A program made the translations under genes and the position numbers. Source: Fuerstiella marisgermanici (GTDB lineage Bacteria; Planctomycetota; Planctomycetia; Planctomycetales; Planctomycetaceae). Taken from it: a stretch of DNA of 64,000 nt. Location of the stretch: contig NZ_CP017641.1 in assembly GCF_001983935.1 (NCBI RefSeq), positions 8,172,001 through 8,236,000 of the forward strand. Direction: 5' to 3'. The notes under the pieces are model-generated. The model ran no database searches. It was not told where the DNA came from and saw only the letters and a program-made list of their open reading frames with translations. Positions 8,876-18,680 of the stretch are shown here, piece by piece. Within the stretch, counting starts at the first letter, position 1. The number at the start of each line of letters is the position of its first letter.

Positions 8876-11797
8876 TCAGCCGGCCTGCAGAAGTTTGAGT
8901 GGTTCAGCCCGTCCGATTCGCAGTGCGGGAAGGACGGCGGCCACCAGACAGAGCGCAAGAGTCGCCGCGAATCCGAAGGCAAGGTGAGTCCAGGGGATGA
9001 TCAGGTTTGGGTCGCTTTGAAAGAAGCTCCAACGGCTGTAAGCCGCCATCCCGACACCGCACCATCCGGCGATCAACCCGAAGGCCAGACTCAACACACA
9101 AGCGGCGAAACCAATCAGAAGCGTTTCGCCGAACACCAATCGCACGAGTTGAAGACGGGAGGCTCCCACAGCTCTCAGGATGCCGAATTCCCACTGGCGT
9201 GATCGAACGGAAGCGATGACCGCATTCACAACCGCCAGCGACATGATGAACAATGTGATCAGCGGAAGCTGACTCATCCCCCAGATCATATCGTTGGCGC
9301 GAATGGTGATGGCACGGCGAACGGTTTGCGTCGCGGTCGTCCGCGCGAATGGTCGGTAGGATGTGATCTCGCCAATGCCCGACGCTTCAAAGTTGCCGAC
9401 GGCAAACTCTTCTGCGATTTCCTGCATTTCCGTTTCGATGGATGTTAAGTCTGCTCCCGGCTGCAGATTCATCCAGCAGAACTCCGGGCGGGCCAGATGA
9501 AAGTCCTGCATCACGTTTTGTCGGTCTGCAAAAATCATGCACGCCGTTCGCACGAAGTGCCGTCGTACACCAGAGAATTTGGTGATCCAGTGCCAGCCTG
9601 GTAGACGTACGATTCCAGCAATCTGGTATTCGACTCGCTCTGCTTCCGCATTCGGAGGAATCAATACCAATGTGTCGCCAGTGGAAACGCCGGCAGACAT
9701 CGCAAAGTCTTCTGAGATCACGCATGAATGATGTATTGCCAGATTCTGAGCCACAGATTTCCGGTCACCCTCGACGAAATCGAGAGCAATCAATGGATCC
9801 GTTCCGGAAATGGTCTGTGCTGGGTCCAAACCGAAAATGACCGCGTTGTCGTACTTCAATCGCGCCGGCGCTTCAGCGTTGCCCCAATCGAATTTGGCCT
9901 GTTCGATCGCCAGCGGTGCCACACTTTCGGCAGCGACTCCTTTTGTGTTGCGCACGGCATCGGTACCAGCTTCGTCCAGTCCCTGAGGATTGAACGACAC
10001 AAGCACATCAGGCAACCATGTGCCTGGCAGATACGGTTGCAACATCGAATAGCCCCACGTTTGTGTGGACGCGTAAAGGACGAGTCCGACGGACAGTGCC
10101 AGAGTTGCTCCGATTGTTCGCCACAGATTGCTTGAAAGCTGTGTTGTGAGTAGTCGTGGATCAAGAGCGAACAGGCGTGCGATCGCAACACCCAGAATGC
10201 GTTCGGTTAAGACGACAACGGCAGGTGCCATTAGTGCCATGCCGATCAGAAGTGCGGGATAGGTGACGATCGAATAACACCAGATTCGCCATTCATCCGG
10301 AAGCGGCAACACAAACACAGTCACAGGAGCAGACAACGCCAACAGCAGGCCCACAGCAGCAAGTCGCCATTGACTGGTGAAAGTTGGAGCCACCATGCGA
10401 GCAGACGCCATCGCTTCGATCGGCTGAATGCGAGTCGCTTTCCATGCCGGAATAATGGCAGCAGCCAGCGCACCGGCGAAGACGGTCATCGCCGTTAGCG
10501 ACAGACACGTCCAACCCAGTTTCGCGCCGCTGGCAAACAGACTCGGCATCCATTGGCCACCGATCACAATCAATAGATAGCCGGCAATCAAACCTCCCAA
10601 CCAACCGACGACGGCAAGCACAAGACTTTCAGTTACCACCACCGCGGCAATCTGAAGTCGGTTTAAACCGATCGCCCGCAACAGAGCAAATTCCCGCGTC
10701 CGTTCGCTCACTCCCATACTCAGCAGCGAAAAGATAATGAACACTGACGCCAGAGCTGCGAATCCTGATGCGGCGTATGCCTGAGCACGTTGTGACAAAA
10801 CGCTGCGGCTGTTTTTAAGGCCAGCCCGCACACGACTGAAGTCAACGATGTTCAAGGGCGGCGAATTCTGCCCCAATCGATCCTGCCATGCTTCAGCAAA
10901 CTGTTCGGCGTCGACGGTGTCTCGCAAGGCCAGTTGTACCAGTGTCGGTCGAGCCACAAATCCAATCACGTGAGCGGCTGGGGCAGGACGCATATAGACG
11001 GCATTCGTTGCGACACCCTGAACATAGGCAGACGGCAGGCCGATTTTGGGAGTGCCCGGTCGATCGGGGGTGGTATCCAGACGATCATCACCTCGTTCCG
11101 GCCCGCTTTGTTTGCCATCTGACTGATCGCGGGGACTTCGTCCCTTCCTGCGTGGCCTGGGGCCGGTCTGCCCAACCAGCGATGGAGCTTCCCGTGCCTG
11201 CTGGACGATTCCTGCCACTCGAAATTGACGCTGATTCGCGAGCGTCGTGACCTGAACGTGATCACCGACTTCAACACGAAGGCTATCAGCGGCACCGGAA
11301 CTTAGCACAACGGTGTCGTCATCGATCCATGACCCATCCACGAGTTCATACGGTGGATCGCTGGCTGCCGTTGCCACAAGAATCGGGGCGATGGGTGGAG
11401 CTCCGTTGACGGGAGGCCGCGAACCAACCACAAGTCCCAGCGATGTTTCTTCTACATCGCCGTCGCCTGGCGTGGCAACTCGCGTCACGGTGACACGAGA
11501 TTGATGAATCGGATTCACTTCCAGAATGCCGACATCCGTGCGAAGGCTTTCGATCAATTCGTCGTTGACGAAGGTCAGTGCTCCTGGCGGCCCCTGCGGA
11601 ATCAACAATACGTCGTAGCGGCCCAGATACTTTCCGGCGTTGTCGTCAAACTGAGACACCAGGGCGTCGTAACCGCTCACCACCCACACGACCGCACAGG
11701 CCGAAGCGACGATGCCCGCAATAGTAACGATCGCTCGTCCAGCAGCGATTCGAAGTTGCTGACTCACCAGTTTGAAGATTAGGCGAACACTTTTCAT
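8876..11797 (-). CDS. ABC transporter permease with two FtsX units
   Basis: This 973-residue protein combines two FtsX/MacB-type halves. Each half has a first membrane helix, a large periplasmic domain and three C-terminal helices. Half one includes SVFIIFSLLSMGVSERTREFALLRAIGLNRLQI when read in parts; half two includes SVRSRQWEFGILRAVGASRLQLVRLVFGE, both matching the coupling-helix region of the family. These permeases work mechanically on lipoproteins, peptides or cell-wall enzymes. The ATG at 11797 (MKSVRLIFKL) is preferred to one at 11842 because it begins right before the first helix. The ATPase gene lies 51 bases upstream on the same strand. Confidence 0.9.
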   Translation of the reverse strand: MKSVRLIFKLVSQQLRIAAGRAIVTIAGIVASACAVVWVVSGYDALVSQFDDNAGKYLGRYDVLLIPQGPPGALTFVNDELIESLRTDVGILEVNPIHQSRVTVTRVATPGDGDVEETSLGLVVGSRPPVNGAPPIAPILVATAASDPPYELVDGSWIDDDTVVLSSGAADSLRVEVGDHVQVTTLANQRQFRVAGIVQQAREAPSLVGQTGPRPRRKGRSPRDQSDGKQSGPERGDDRLDTTPDRPGTPKIGLPSAYVQGVATNAVYMRPAPAAHVIGFVARPTLVQLALRDTVDAEQFAEAWQDRLGQNSPPLNIVDFSRVRAGLKNSRSVLSQRAQAYAASGFAALASVFIIFSLLSMGVSERTREFALLRAIGLNRLQIAAVVVTESLVLAVVGWLGGLIAGYLLIVIGGQWMPSLFASGAKLGWTCLSLTAMTVFAGALAAAIIPAWKATRIQPIEAMASARMVAPTFTSQWRLAAVGLLLALSAPVTVFVLPLPDEWRIWCYSIVTYPALLIGMALMAPAVVVLTERILGVAIARLFALDPRLLTTQLSSNLWRTIGATLALSVGLVLYASTQTWGYSMLQPYLPGTWLPDVLVSFNPQGLDEAGTDAVRNTKGVAAESVAPLAIEQAKFDWGNAEAPARLKYDNAVIFGLDPAQTISGTDPLIALDFVEGDRKSVAQNLAIHHSCVISEDFAMSAGVSTGDTLVLIPPNAEAERVEYQIAGIVRLPGWHWITKFSGVRRHFVRTACMIFADRQNVMQDFHLARPEFCWMNLQPGADLTSIETEMQEIAEEFAVGNFEASGIGEITSYRPFARTTATQTVRRAITIRANDMIWGMSQLPLITLFIMSLAVVNAVIASVRSRQWEFGILRAVGASRLQLVRLVFGETLLIGFAACVLSLAFGLIAGWCGVGMAAYSRWSFFQSDPNLIIPWTHLAFGFAATLALCLVAAVLPALRIGRAEPLKLLQAG

Positions 11798-11848
11798 GAA
11801 AACGGATGACTCTCTTTCGCGGCAAACACAAGACAACTCCAACTCGCG

Positions 11849-12670
11849 CTACGCCGAACGCAATAGGTCTTGATAATGAGCGGCCAGTTCGGTGGCGTTG
11901 TTGAATTGTGCCGTTTCAAATTCCGATACCTTGCGCCCATCTTTCAGCACGACGACTCGCCCCGCCGACATCGCGACGTCTGGTGCGTGAGTGACCACCA
12001 CAATGGTGCAGCGGTGTTCTTGCTGCAGTTTGCGCAGCAGATCACAGGTCTGTGCTCCCGTGACGGAATCGAGATTTCCGGTGGGCTCATCTGCCAGGAT
12101 GATCGACGGATCAGAAATCAAAGCTCGAGCGATCGCAACACGCTGTTGTTCTCCGCCACTAAGTTGATCGGGGCGATGGTCGCGACGGTCTGTCAGACCG
12201 ACCTGTTCCAGCACCTCATCAACCGTCCGATGCCCCTGGCGACCTCCGGCCAGCACTGGCAGCATGACGTTGTCAACAACCGACAAAGCCGGGACAAGGT
12301 TATGCGCCTGAAAGATGATCCCCAGTCGCTCGCGACGAAACCGAGTCAGCCCAGGATCTTTGAGCGTCGTGACGTCCACGCCATCGATCGTGATTCGCCC
12401 TGAATCTGGTGAAGTCAAAGCGGAAATCAGATTCAGTAGCGTGCTCTTGCCAGAACCGCTCGCTCCCATCACGGCGACGAAATCGGAAGGAGAGATTCTT
12501 AGTGACACCTCCTTTAATGCTGCGACAGCACGACTTCCGCGACCGAACGTCTTGCTGACATTGTCCAGAGACACACCTCCGGATGTCGTGTCGTTGTTGG
12601 AAGCTTGAGTTCTCTGTGAGCCTGATTGATTGTGTGGAAGTGTCGTCTGAGCAGAAGTTGCAATGGTCAT
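11849..12670 (-). CDS. ABC transporter ATP-binding protein, LolD/MacB type
   Basis: The 273-residue protein carries all ABC ATPase signatures: Walker [11 protein letters not shown]-loop in IIFQAHN, signature LSGGEQQR, Walker [13 protein letters not shown] and switch His in VVTHA. The order and the TGNLD tail are typical of the LolD/FtsE/MacB subfamily, which pairs with FtsX-type permeases such as the product of the next gene. An extra N-terminal stretch of about 30 polar residues precedes the domain; a later start is possible. Together the two genes encode a complete exporter or mechanotransmission complex in the inner membrane. Confidence 0.93.
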   Translation of the reverse strand: MTIATSAQTTLPHNQSGSQRTQASNNDTTSGGVSLDNVSKTFGRGSRAVAALKEVSLRISPSDFVAVMGASGSGKSTLLNLISALTSPDSGRITIDGVDVTTLKDPGLTRFRRERLGIIFQAHNLVPALSVVDNVMLPVLAGGRQGHRTVDEVLEQVGLTDRRDHRPDQLSGGEQQRVAIARALISDPSIILADEPTGNLDSVTGAQTCDLLRKLQQEHRCTIVVVTHAPDVAMSAGRVVVLKDGRKVSEFETAQFNNATELAAHYQDLLRSA

Positions 12671-12939
12671 CGGTTGAAAACTATTCCTGAGCAGTTGGTG
12701 AGAATGCCGTCGGAATCTGTTAGCAATTCAGATGCCAGTTTTCGCCGTCAGAGTTTCCCGGTGCTGACGCTTGGCTGCCTGCCTTCCGCTGACGGAAGTT
12801 CCGACTTCGTTGCCGGGAGTTCCGCCACCGTCTCTTGCCGTTCAGCGCGCGGCGAGGTCAGATGATGGAACGCGCGGTGGAGGCGTCTGACGTTGTCGTC
12901 GTTGCGTCAGTATCAGGGCGCTCAGCAGGATGGCTTGAC

Positions 12940-13926
12940 TCAATCCGTAACGGCCGGCGGCACGCTGAGGGCAAACTTCATGCCCAGAGCGGCGGCCGGA
13001 AGTTCGGCAGAACCGTGATGCGCGTCGAGCAACTCGCGGAATTCGACCTGCATCCCTTGAACGCCAGCTTCCTGAAGTCGTTCACTGACCTGCTGTGCGT
13101 TCCCGAGTTCGGTTGTCATGCGAAAAGCTGGTGGCTTCTGCCTGTCGCGTTTGTCAGGGGGCGAATGCTCTTCCTCTCCTACCGTCAGCAACAGCCGAAC
13201 TTTGAGTTCTTGATCAGCGAAGCGTTCACGAAACTTTCGCTCCTGCTCAATCAACGAACCCGCGTTCCACCACAATGATGGGCTGGAAGCGATGTACGTT
13301 TGAAAGCAATCCGGATGAGTCAAAAACGTGTGGAGCGTAAAGAGTCCGCCGAACGAATGTCCGAACAAAGTTTGACGGTCTTTGTTGATCGGGAACCGCT
13401 GTTCAATTTCTGGTTTTAGCTCATGGACCAGAAACGAACGAAACTGATCACAGCCACCCGTTTTCAGATCGGCAAATGGACGAGCCTTGTTCTTCAACCA
13501 CTGTGGATCAGCCAGCGTGGTCAAGTCGAACGTCCGTCGTTGGCGCCGTGCGGCGGCACTCGTTTCCGGATAGCCAATGCCCACAACAATCGCGGGGCGA
13601 TCGTTTCTGGACTGCCCTTCAACCGCCGCGATGAGAACGGGAAAGCTGGTGTTTCCATCCGTGTGATAAACAACCGGCCAGCCATTTTCAGGCTGTTCGC
13701 CGGTCGGAGTCGCCACAAAGATTCGGTAAACCAATCCCTGTCGGGAACGCATGTCGAATTGAAATGTGTTCGTCAAGACAACAGGTGTGGATTCAGATTC
13801 CGCGATCACACCGCCAGTTGACTGCGCGGAGGTCGGGGCATGTGATTCTGACGTTTGTGCTGAAACCGGTCGTAGCTCAACGAATGGAATCAGGGCAAGC
13901 AAAAGAATCGCAGACTTGGTTACCAT
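12940..13926 (-). CDS. Exported Fes/IroE-like alpha/beta hydrolase
   Basis: The 328-residue protein has a signal peptide ending near VSA-Q. It continues with an esterase D-type alpha/beta hydrolase: an oxyanion strand VVYHTDGN, PAIVVGIGYP, nucleophile S191 in GHSFGG and a putative catalytic His in LLDAHHGS near 304. This layout matches IroE/BesA and other esterases that cleave trilactone siderophores, although the family also includes carbohydrate esterases. It lies 68 bases downstream of a DUF4198 gene and close to a DUF2271 gene, families often seen with iron uptake, which favours a siderophore-linked role. That role is inferred. Confidence 0.82.
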   Translation of the reverse strand: MVTKSAILLLALIPFVELRPVSAQTSESHAPTSAQSTGGVIAESESTPVVLTNTFQFDMRSRQGLVYRIFVATPTGEQPENGWPVVYHTDGNTSFPVLIAAVEGQSRNDRPAIVVGIGYPETSAAARRQRRTFDLTTLADPQWLKNKARPFADLKTGGCDQFRSFLVHELKPEIEQRFPINKDRQTLFGHSFGGLFTLHTFLTHPDCFQTYIASSPSLWWNAGSLIEQERKFRERFADQELKVRLLLTVGEEEHSPPDKRDRQKPPAFRMTTELGNAQQVSERLQEAGVQGMQVEFRELLDAHHGSAELPAAALGMKFALSVPPAVTD

Positions 13927-13994
13927 CAGTTCGCTTTGTTGGAGTCAGGTGCCAGTTTGTGGACTGCACCGAAACAGCGATGCGGAGACGGACT

Positions 13995-14801
13995 TTATTC
14001 CGGCAGGACTTCCAGCGTGGCGGAATACATCAGGAAGCGAACTTTCGCTTCAGGGCTAGACGTTTTCTCATCCTTGCCGGAAGTGGAGAGCCAATACATT
14101 CCGGGCTTGTCCCAGGTCACGCTGAATTCACCTTTCGCGTTCGTCGTAACTTTCTGCTCTTCCAGGTTGTTGCGATAGCGAGTGCCGCCGCGGACGATTG
14201 TCAGTTCCAGGTCTTTGCCAGGTTCGCCGTTAACAAGCATTTTGAAAGTCGCCTCTTCACCGACATACAGATCGTTCGGATGAGTGACCGGAATCATTTC
14301 CATGCCGTCGCCGGTGGGTTTGATGGCGTCGGTGGTCGGGTCATTTTTTGTCACGAAGGTTTCCAGACGTCCGAGGCTCTCAGAGACTTTCAGCCCCTTT
14401 GCATCTGCCGGCATTTCTTTGGCGAGTTCATCAGCTAAACCTCGCCATCGGCGCGGCTTTCCGTCTTCTTCCCACGATGCGAAAACGAACTTCGACATCA
14501 GGGCAATGCGATATGTTCCGTCCTGAGTCAGTTCCAGATCGAAAACGCTGCGGTACTTGCCCATCGATTTGTTGACGGCTTCGGCTTTGGTTCCGTCCGG
14601 CGCAACGATTGCCAGATACTGCAGCGGCAACGGGACATGGTTGAAGTAGAACAGGTCGTTTGAGGCACACGCGTCGACAGTTACCCAGGAGTCGTTGCCG
14701 GAAAACTGCGTTTGAGACGGCAGCACCCAGAGCTTATGTGCAGAACAGGTGTTTGTGACAACGGCAAACAACAGTGCGGCTGTAATCGTGTGTCGTAACA
14801 T
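13995..14801 (-). CDS. DUF4198 periplasmic protein
   Basis: This 268-residue protein has a signal peptide cut before HKLWVLPS, a mature start typical of DUF4198. The body is beta-rich and ends with a CNA-B/transthyretin-like domain: GEEATFKMLVNGEPGKDLELTIVRGG, then TTNAKGEFSVTWDKPGMYWL. DUF4198 proteins are periplasmic, often next to TonB receptors and metal-uptake genes, and the exposed N-terminal His may bind a metal. It follows the DUF2271 gene by 35 bases and precedes the esterase, suggesting one operon. Confidence 0.85.
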   Translation of the reverse strand: MLRHTITAALLFAVVTNTCSAHKLWVLPSQTQFSGNDSWVTVDACASNDLFYFNHVPLPLQYLAIVAPDGTKAEAVNKSMGKYRSVFDLELTQDGTYRIALMSKFVFASWEEDGKPRRWRGLADELAKEMPADAKGLKVSESLGRLETFVTKNDPTTDAIKPTGDGMEMIPVTHPNDLYVGEEATFKMLVNGEPGKDLELTIVRGGTRYRNNLEEQKVTTNAKGEFSVTWDKPGMYWLSTSGKDEKTSSPEAKVRFLMYSATLEVLPE

Positions 14802-14836
14802 GAAAAGTTTTCCCGTGGAATTGAGTCCGCTGAAAA

Positions 14837-15439
14837 TCAGTCGGCGCGTGGTGGAGTAATTTGAAGCGAGACCTGACCAAGTTCCGTCTTTCCAGACACT
14901 TTTTCCTGATCTGCTTTGGTGGGCGGCCAGGAAAACGGAAGGCGAACAAGTTCACGCCCGCCGACTTCTCGCGATGCTTCGACGACGATGTTGTACTTTC
15001 CGGGCTTCAGCTTGCTGAGCTGCTCGTTGGTCACTCGAATTCGGTGCTGGCCTACAGACCGAGTCGCCCCGGACACGGCGTCAACAGAGTCATCCATTTT
15101 TCGACCACCTCGACGCCACCATTGCCGCAGGTCGGGGAGCCACTTTTCTCCGTGGCCCTCTTCATTTTTTCCCTGCTGGTACCAAACAGCGACGTGCTGC
15201 ACCAACTCACGAGATTCATCTTCAACCCAGACGGCGACATAAGGCCGATGGTACTCGCGCACTTTGATTCGAGGCAGTTCCAACGCCACCACAAGCGGAA
15301 CGGAGTCCTTCGTTTTTGATTCATCTGCGAATGCCTGAACGGCAGATTGATGGCAGATGTTCGGGCCAAACAGCATCAACAGGCACAGTGGCGGAAATGC
15401 ACACCGCCGCAACGTTGGTCTCTTGCTGAGATCACTCAT
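14837..15439 (-). CDS. DUF2271 periplasmic protein
   Basis: The 200-residue protein has an N-terminal export signal and then a DUF2271 domain. Diagnostic stretches are RPYVAVWVEDE, WLPDLRQWWRR and DAVSGATRSVGQH. The C-terminal part (LKPGKYNIVVEASREVGGREL) is the FlgD-like half of the family. DUF2271 genes usually sit beside PepSY membrane proteins and DUF4198 genes in Fur-controlled clusters; here it heads a run with DUF4198 and the esterase. The exact biochemical function is unknown. A second, truncated copy of the family lies at 23092-23427. Confidence 0.85.
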   Translation of the reverse strand: MSDLSKRPTLRRCAFPPLCLLMLFGPNICHQSAVQAFADESKTKDSVPLVVALELPRIKVREYHRPYVAVWVEDESRELVQHVAVWYQQGKNEEGHGEKWLPDLRQWWRRGGRKMDDSVDAVSGATRSVGQHRIRVTNEQLSKLKPGKYNIVVEASREVGGRELVRLPFSWPPTKADQEKVSGKTELGQVSLQITPPRAD

Positions 15440-15626
15440 GTGTCATCCTGAAAATAGAAGTTATCCCAGCGCGAGCCAGGTGAAGTTTGAAGAATGAGGT
15501 TTGTATGCGAGCGAATAGGCAGGCGGTGCGATTGCGATGGTGCAGTGCTAAGGAACCGTGAAGCTGACCGCTGACGGCGAGTTAGATCTTCAGCGAACCA
15601 CTTCCCTTCTTCCCTTTCGAATTTGT

Positions 15627-15905
15627 TCAGGTGTATTTAATCGCCCCTGGCTGTTGCTCGATCTTAATCTCGTATTCCGTTCCTTTGGTGTCGGTCCCCT
15701 TGCCTTCAAAGTTACCGCCACCGGTCGGAGTCAGTTCGACTGACGAGAGCTTCAATTCTTCCGTGATGAAATACTTGACCTGTATTTCTTTGCCAACGCC
15801 GGCGGCTGCCGCTTCGAGATCAGCATCTGTCTCGGGCGCGACGTTCGTCCCGTCGCAGCCGACGTTCAACACGACCAGTAAGAGCGTCCAGAATACTTTT
15901 GCCAT
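15627..15905 (-). CDS. Small putative lipoprotein
   Basis: This 92-residue protein starts with a lipoprotein signal, VFWTLLLVVLNVGC, with Cys at about residue 17 followed by Asp. The mature part is short and charged, with VELTPTGGGNFEGKGTDTKGTEYEIKIEQQPG forming a likely small beta domain when read in sections. It lies between the DUF2271 gene and a DUF1559 gene on the same strand. In planctomycetes small lipoproteins often accompany DUF1559 genes, so it may be the partner of the gene ending at 16069. No family is recognised. Confidence 0.65.
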   Translation of the reverse strand: MAKVFWTLLLVVLNVGCDGTNVAPETDADLEAAAAGVGKEIQVKYFITEELKLSSVELTPTGGGNFEGKGTDTKGTEYEIKIEQQPGAIKYT

Positions 15906-16068
15906 TTGAATATCCTCGCGCGCGACGGTCTGTCCATGACGTCACAACTGATGGAAATGTGCCGACCAAAGAAACCGAATTTCAGTCGCTCGATTTCCGG
16001 GCAGCAGCTGAAGGGACTGTTGATCGCTTGCAGGACGCAATCGGATCGGTCGCATCAGGTTCCGGCTC

Positions 16069-17079
16069 CTAGAATTCCCCGATCACTTCGCCGCCGCGTG
16101 CTGTCCAGAGTGCTCGGTAGGTTCCCTGGTCGACCGAATCACTGACACTGCGAACGCTGCCGTCCATGAGCAGCACGTTGGCGATGCCCGTGTGATAGCT
16201 GCGCGTCGCGGTGAGTTTGGATGACCCGTTGACGGCATCGGGAATCGGGCTGTTGGGCGTTAGATAGCCATTCATCACAGGCCCGAAAGGCACGACACCG
16301 CGAAGCCACGATGTCAGACGGTGGCCTTCGGTGTCCGCGTATGGTGCGGCGGCTGCAACTTCAGGATACCCGCCCGTCATGCGGTACAGCCTCACGTCAT
16401 TGTCTGTTCCTGTGACCACGTTGCCTGGTCCTCGCGTTGATTCGCCGAAGGCAATTGTGTTGGTGGTTCCGTCTGTGCAGTCACGAATACGAGACTTGGC
16501 GCCGCACCAGAACAGGCCGTTGCCAGGGTAGATCGGGTGGATCTGGCTCGTCGGCGTTTCTGTACCATCACTTTGATTTGCCGCGTAGTTGCAGCCAGCG
16601 TATTCAAATGTGCTTTGATACGGTTCGATTGCCACCGATGGAGCCGGGTCGCTGGGGCACATAAACATTGGGATGACGGTTCTTGCGACTGGCACCATTT
16701 CAGGTGGCAGTGGCTGAAACGCTGGGTGTCCGAGGTGAAGATTCCAGTCGATCAGATTTTGGAGATTGGCCTGATCGAGGTAAGGAAGCAGTCGAGCCAG
16801 CGGCGAAAAGTCATCCGGGTACCCGCCCGTGAGCGTGTTTCCCGCACTCGGCAGCACTTCCTGATAAGTGCTCATGTAGTTGTGCAGCGCCAGGCCGAGC
16901 TGCTTCATGTTGTTCTTGCACTGGGTTCTGCGAGCAGCCTCGCGAGCCTGCTGCACAGCCGGCATCAGCAGAGCGATGAGGATCGCAATAATTGCGATCA
17001 CGACGAGCAGTTCAATCAGCGTGAATCCGCGGCTGGGGGAAGACGTGCGAATTGAGCGCGAAGCGGTAGCAGGGGGCAT
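16069..17079 (-). CDS. DUF1559 pseudopilin-like protein
   Basis: This 336-residue protein has a type IV pilin-like N-terminus: [20 protein letters not shown] with the Gly/Phe processing site, followed by [15 protein letters not shown] and the C-K-N-N motif of DUF1559. The C-terminus has YHTGIANVLLMDGSVR, the H-X9-DG signature, and ends in GGEVIGEF. DUF1559 proteins are hugely expanded in planctomycetes; they are presumed envelope or extracellular filament components processed by a prepilin peptidase. A Fur-box-like motif lies about 95 bases upstream. Confidence 0.95.
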   Translation of the reverse strand: MPPATASRSIRTSSPSRGFTLIELLVVIAIIAILIALLMPAVQQAREAARRTQCKNNMKQLGLALHNYMSTYQEVLPSAGNTLTGGYPDDFSPLARLLPYLDQANLQNLIDWNLHLGHPAFQPLPPEMVPVARTVIPMFMCPSDPAPSVAIEPYQSTFEYAGCNYAANQSDGTETPTSQIHPIYPGNGLFWCGAKSRIRDCTDGTTNTIAFGESTRGPGNVVTGTDNDVRLYRMTGGYPEVAAAAPYADTEGHRLTSWLRGVVPFGPVMNGYLTPNSPIPDAVNGSSKLTATRSYHTGIANVLLMDGSVRSVSDSVDQGTYRALWTARGGEVIGEF

Positions 17080-17173
17080 TAGCCAGACTCCTTGGTATCA
17101 GGAATTCATCGTAGTTCGGGCGGTCGAGAGCGTGGCTGGAGTGAGTCTGGCTGGGCTCTCTGGTGACTGAGAG

Positions 17174-17188
17174 TGAGACTCAGTCGCA
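17174..17188 (-). promoter_or_regulatory. Fur-box-like 7-1-7 palindrome upstream of a DUF1559 gene
   Basis: On the plus strand the site reads TGAGACTCAGTCGCA, two 7-base arms with one mismatch around a central base. The sequence just beside it (GACTGAG at 17165-17171) makes a second overlapping inverted repeat with CTCAGTC. A near-identical copy, 14 of 15 bases, lies upstream of the DUF1559 gene at 24983-25858. The 7-1-7 layout and TGAGA half-site resemble Fur-family operators. Confidence 0.5.
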
Positions 17189-17307
17189 ATGCAATTTAGC
17201 ACTGAGTGAAGGACATTCAACCCTTGGTTTCAGATCTGGTGACAATTAATCGGTCGTCTCAAGTCAAAGAAAGCGAAGTCCTGCGGGCATCACGTGATTG
17301 GGCGACT

Positions 17308-18336
17308 TTAATACTCGCCCAGCACTTCACCGCCGCTGCGAGTTCCCAAGCCACGCCAGACTGACAGGTCGATGTTCTCTGAGATGGAGCGACATGAACC
17401 GTCTACCAGTGCTGCCTGCACGGTGCCGGTGTGATAGCTGCGTGACGTGATGATCGCGTAGCTGGGGCTGCCGCTGAGTCCGTCCTTGCCTTCCTGCCAT
17501 GAGTTGTAGTCGCATTCCTCGAAGACGGAGGTCCCGTCGGTGCAAAATGTTTTAGCGTTCGGCGGCATCGTGGTGGTGAATCCGTGGTGGTGCACGCGTC
17601 CGTCCGGCCATTCGGTATGGCCCGTGTTTTTGAACTGGCCGCCGCTGGCGATTGCCGCTTCCGCATCGGCAACCGTCGCGGGAACTGCTGTTGAGGCCGG
17701 GCCTCCGTTTCGCATATACGGGGTCCACGCTTTGACTTCGGCGGCCAGCAAAGTGTTGCTTGTTCCGTCGGTGAAGGCGGCCATTCGTAGCCTGGCGTTT
17801 GGATAGAATGCACCATCACCACCGCGTCCGGTCGTTGGATCGTAGACGAACCAGGTTCCAAAACTGAATCCGTAAGACGTCGGATACAGAATCACTTTTC
17901 CGCTACCAGGATCGCGAGCTTCGTCGCTGCGCGGATCGCTGGGGCACGCGTAGCCAGGGATTTTTAAGCCGTTAATGGCCTGTTGGAAATCCCAGCCGAT
18001 TGTGAGATCGACCGAGTTGTACAGATTGCCCTGATCCAGAAATGGCAGAATGCGGCCGTGAACGCCCCACGATCCATTGCCGGCAGTCGTCGCGGAGACG
18101 GGATTGATACAGGCACTCGGCGGCAGCACGGTGGCCACATCAATGTAGTTGTGGATCGCGAGGCCAAGTTGTTTCAGGTTATTCTTGCACTGTGTCCGGC
18201 GAGCCGCCTCTCGGGCCTGCTGAACGGCGGGCAGCAGCAGGGCGATCAGCACCGCGATGATCGCAATTACAACCAGAAGCTCGATCAGTGTGAAGCCGGA
18301 TTTTCGAAAGCGTTTGGGGTGGAGGGTATTGATCAT
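17308..18336 (-). CDS. DUF1559 pseudopilin-like protein
   Basis: The protein has 342 residues from the ATG at 18336 ([14 protein letters not shown]); an ATG at 18369 would add eleven. The prepilin signal [20 protein letters not shown] is followed by [21 protein letters not shown]. The C-terminus carries [17 protein letters not shown] (H-X9-DG) and ends GGEVLGEY. It is a tandem paralogue of the adjacent gene ending at 16069, on the same strand but with a 257-base gap. This gap and the lack of the Fur-like motif suggest separate transcription. Confidence 0.95.
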   Translation of the reverse strand: MINTLHPKRFRKSGFTLIELLVVIAIIAVLIALLLPAVQQAREAARRTQCKNNLKQLGLAIHNYIDVATVLPPSACINPVSATTAGNGSWGVHGRILPFLDQGNLYNSVDLTIGWDFQQAINGLKIPGYACPSDPRSDEARDPGSGKVILYPTSYGFSFGTWFVYDPTTGRGGDGAFYPNARLRMAAFTDGTSNTLLAAEVKAWTPYMRNGGPASTAVPATVADAEAAIASGGQFKNTGHTEWPDGRVHHHGFTTTMPPNAKTFCTDGTSVFEECDYNSWQEGKDGLSGSPSYAIITSRSYHTGTVQAALVDGSCRSISENIDLSVWRGLGTRSGGEVLGEY

Positions 18337-18369
18337 GAAACACTCATTTAGATGAAATGGAGACGACAT

Positions 18370-18680
18370 GTCCCGTGAGGCTGTTCAGTGGTTGCACATT
18401 TGGTGCCAGTAGAATTGCCTGAGAATTTGGCTCTCTCAACTCCCCTGCGTCCGTTTTGTGACGAACAATCCGTCACGCGTGGCGGAAGTTCCATCAATGC
18501 CAGTCGTGCTGATCACCACCCTGCTCCGCTGGTTTCAGGTTGACGGTTTGTGAATGCCATTCAGTCAGGTTGCTGTTTGCTCGCTTTGGCCGGAGAGGAG
18601 TGGAAGAGTCTGCTGACCACGGGGGCTTTGGTCAGTGAGTGGTGGCGGAGTGGGTATCGACGCAGCTACCATTGCACTCT
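18370..18680. other. Divergent intergenic region with a small hairpin
   Basis: This region separates the minus-strand DUF1559 gene from the plus-strand kinase operon, so it should hold both promoters. A perfect inverted repeat, GTGACG-N7-CGTCAC, lies at 18458-18476 and could be an operator. I found no convincing -24/-12 (GG-GC) sigma-54 promoter at the expected spacing. Confidence 0.45.

Noticed and set aside
18390-18425. TGG...TTGC-like sequence as a sigma-54 promoter
   Set aside because: The spacing between GG and GC is about 15 bases rather than the required 10.
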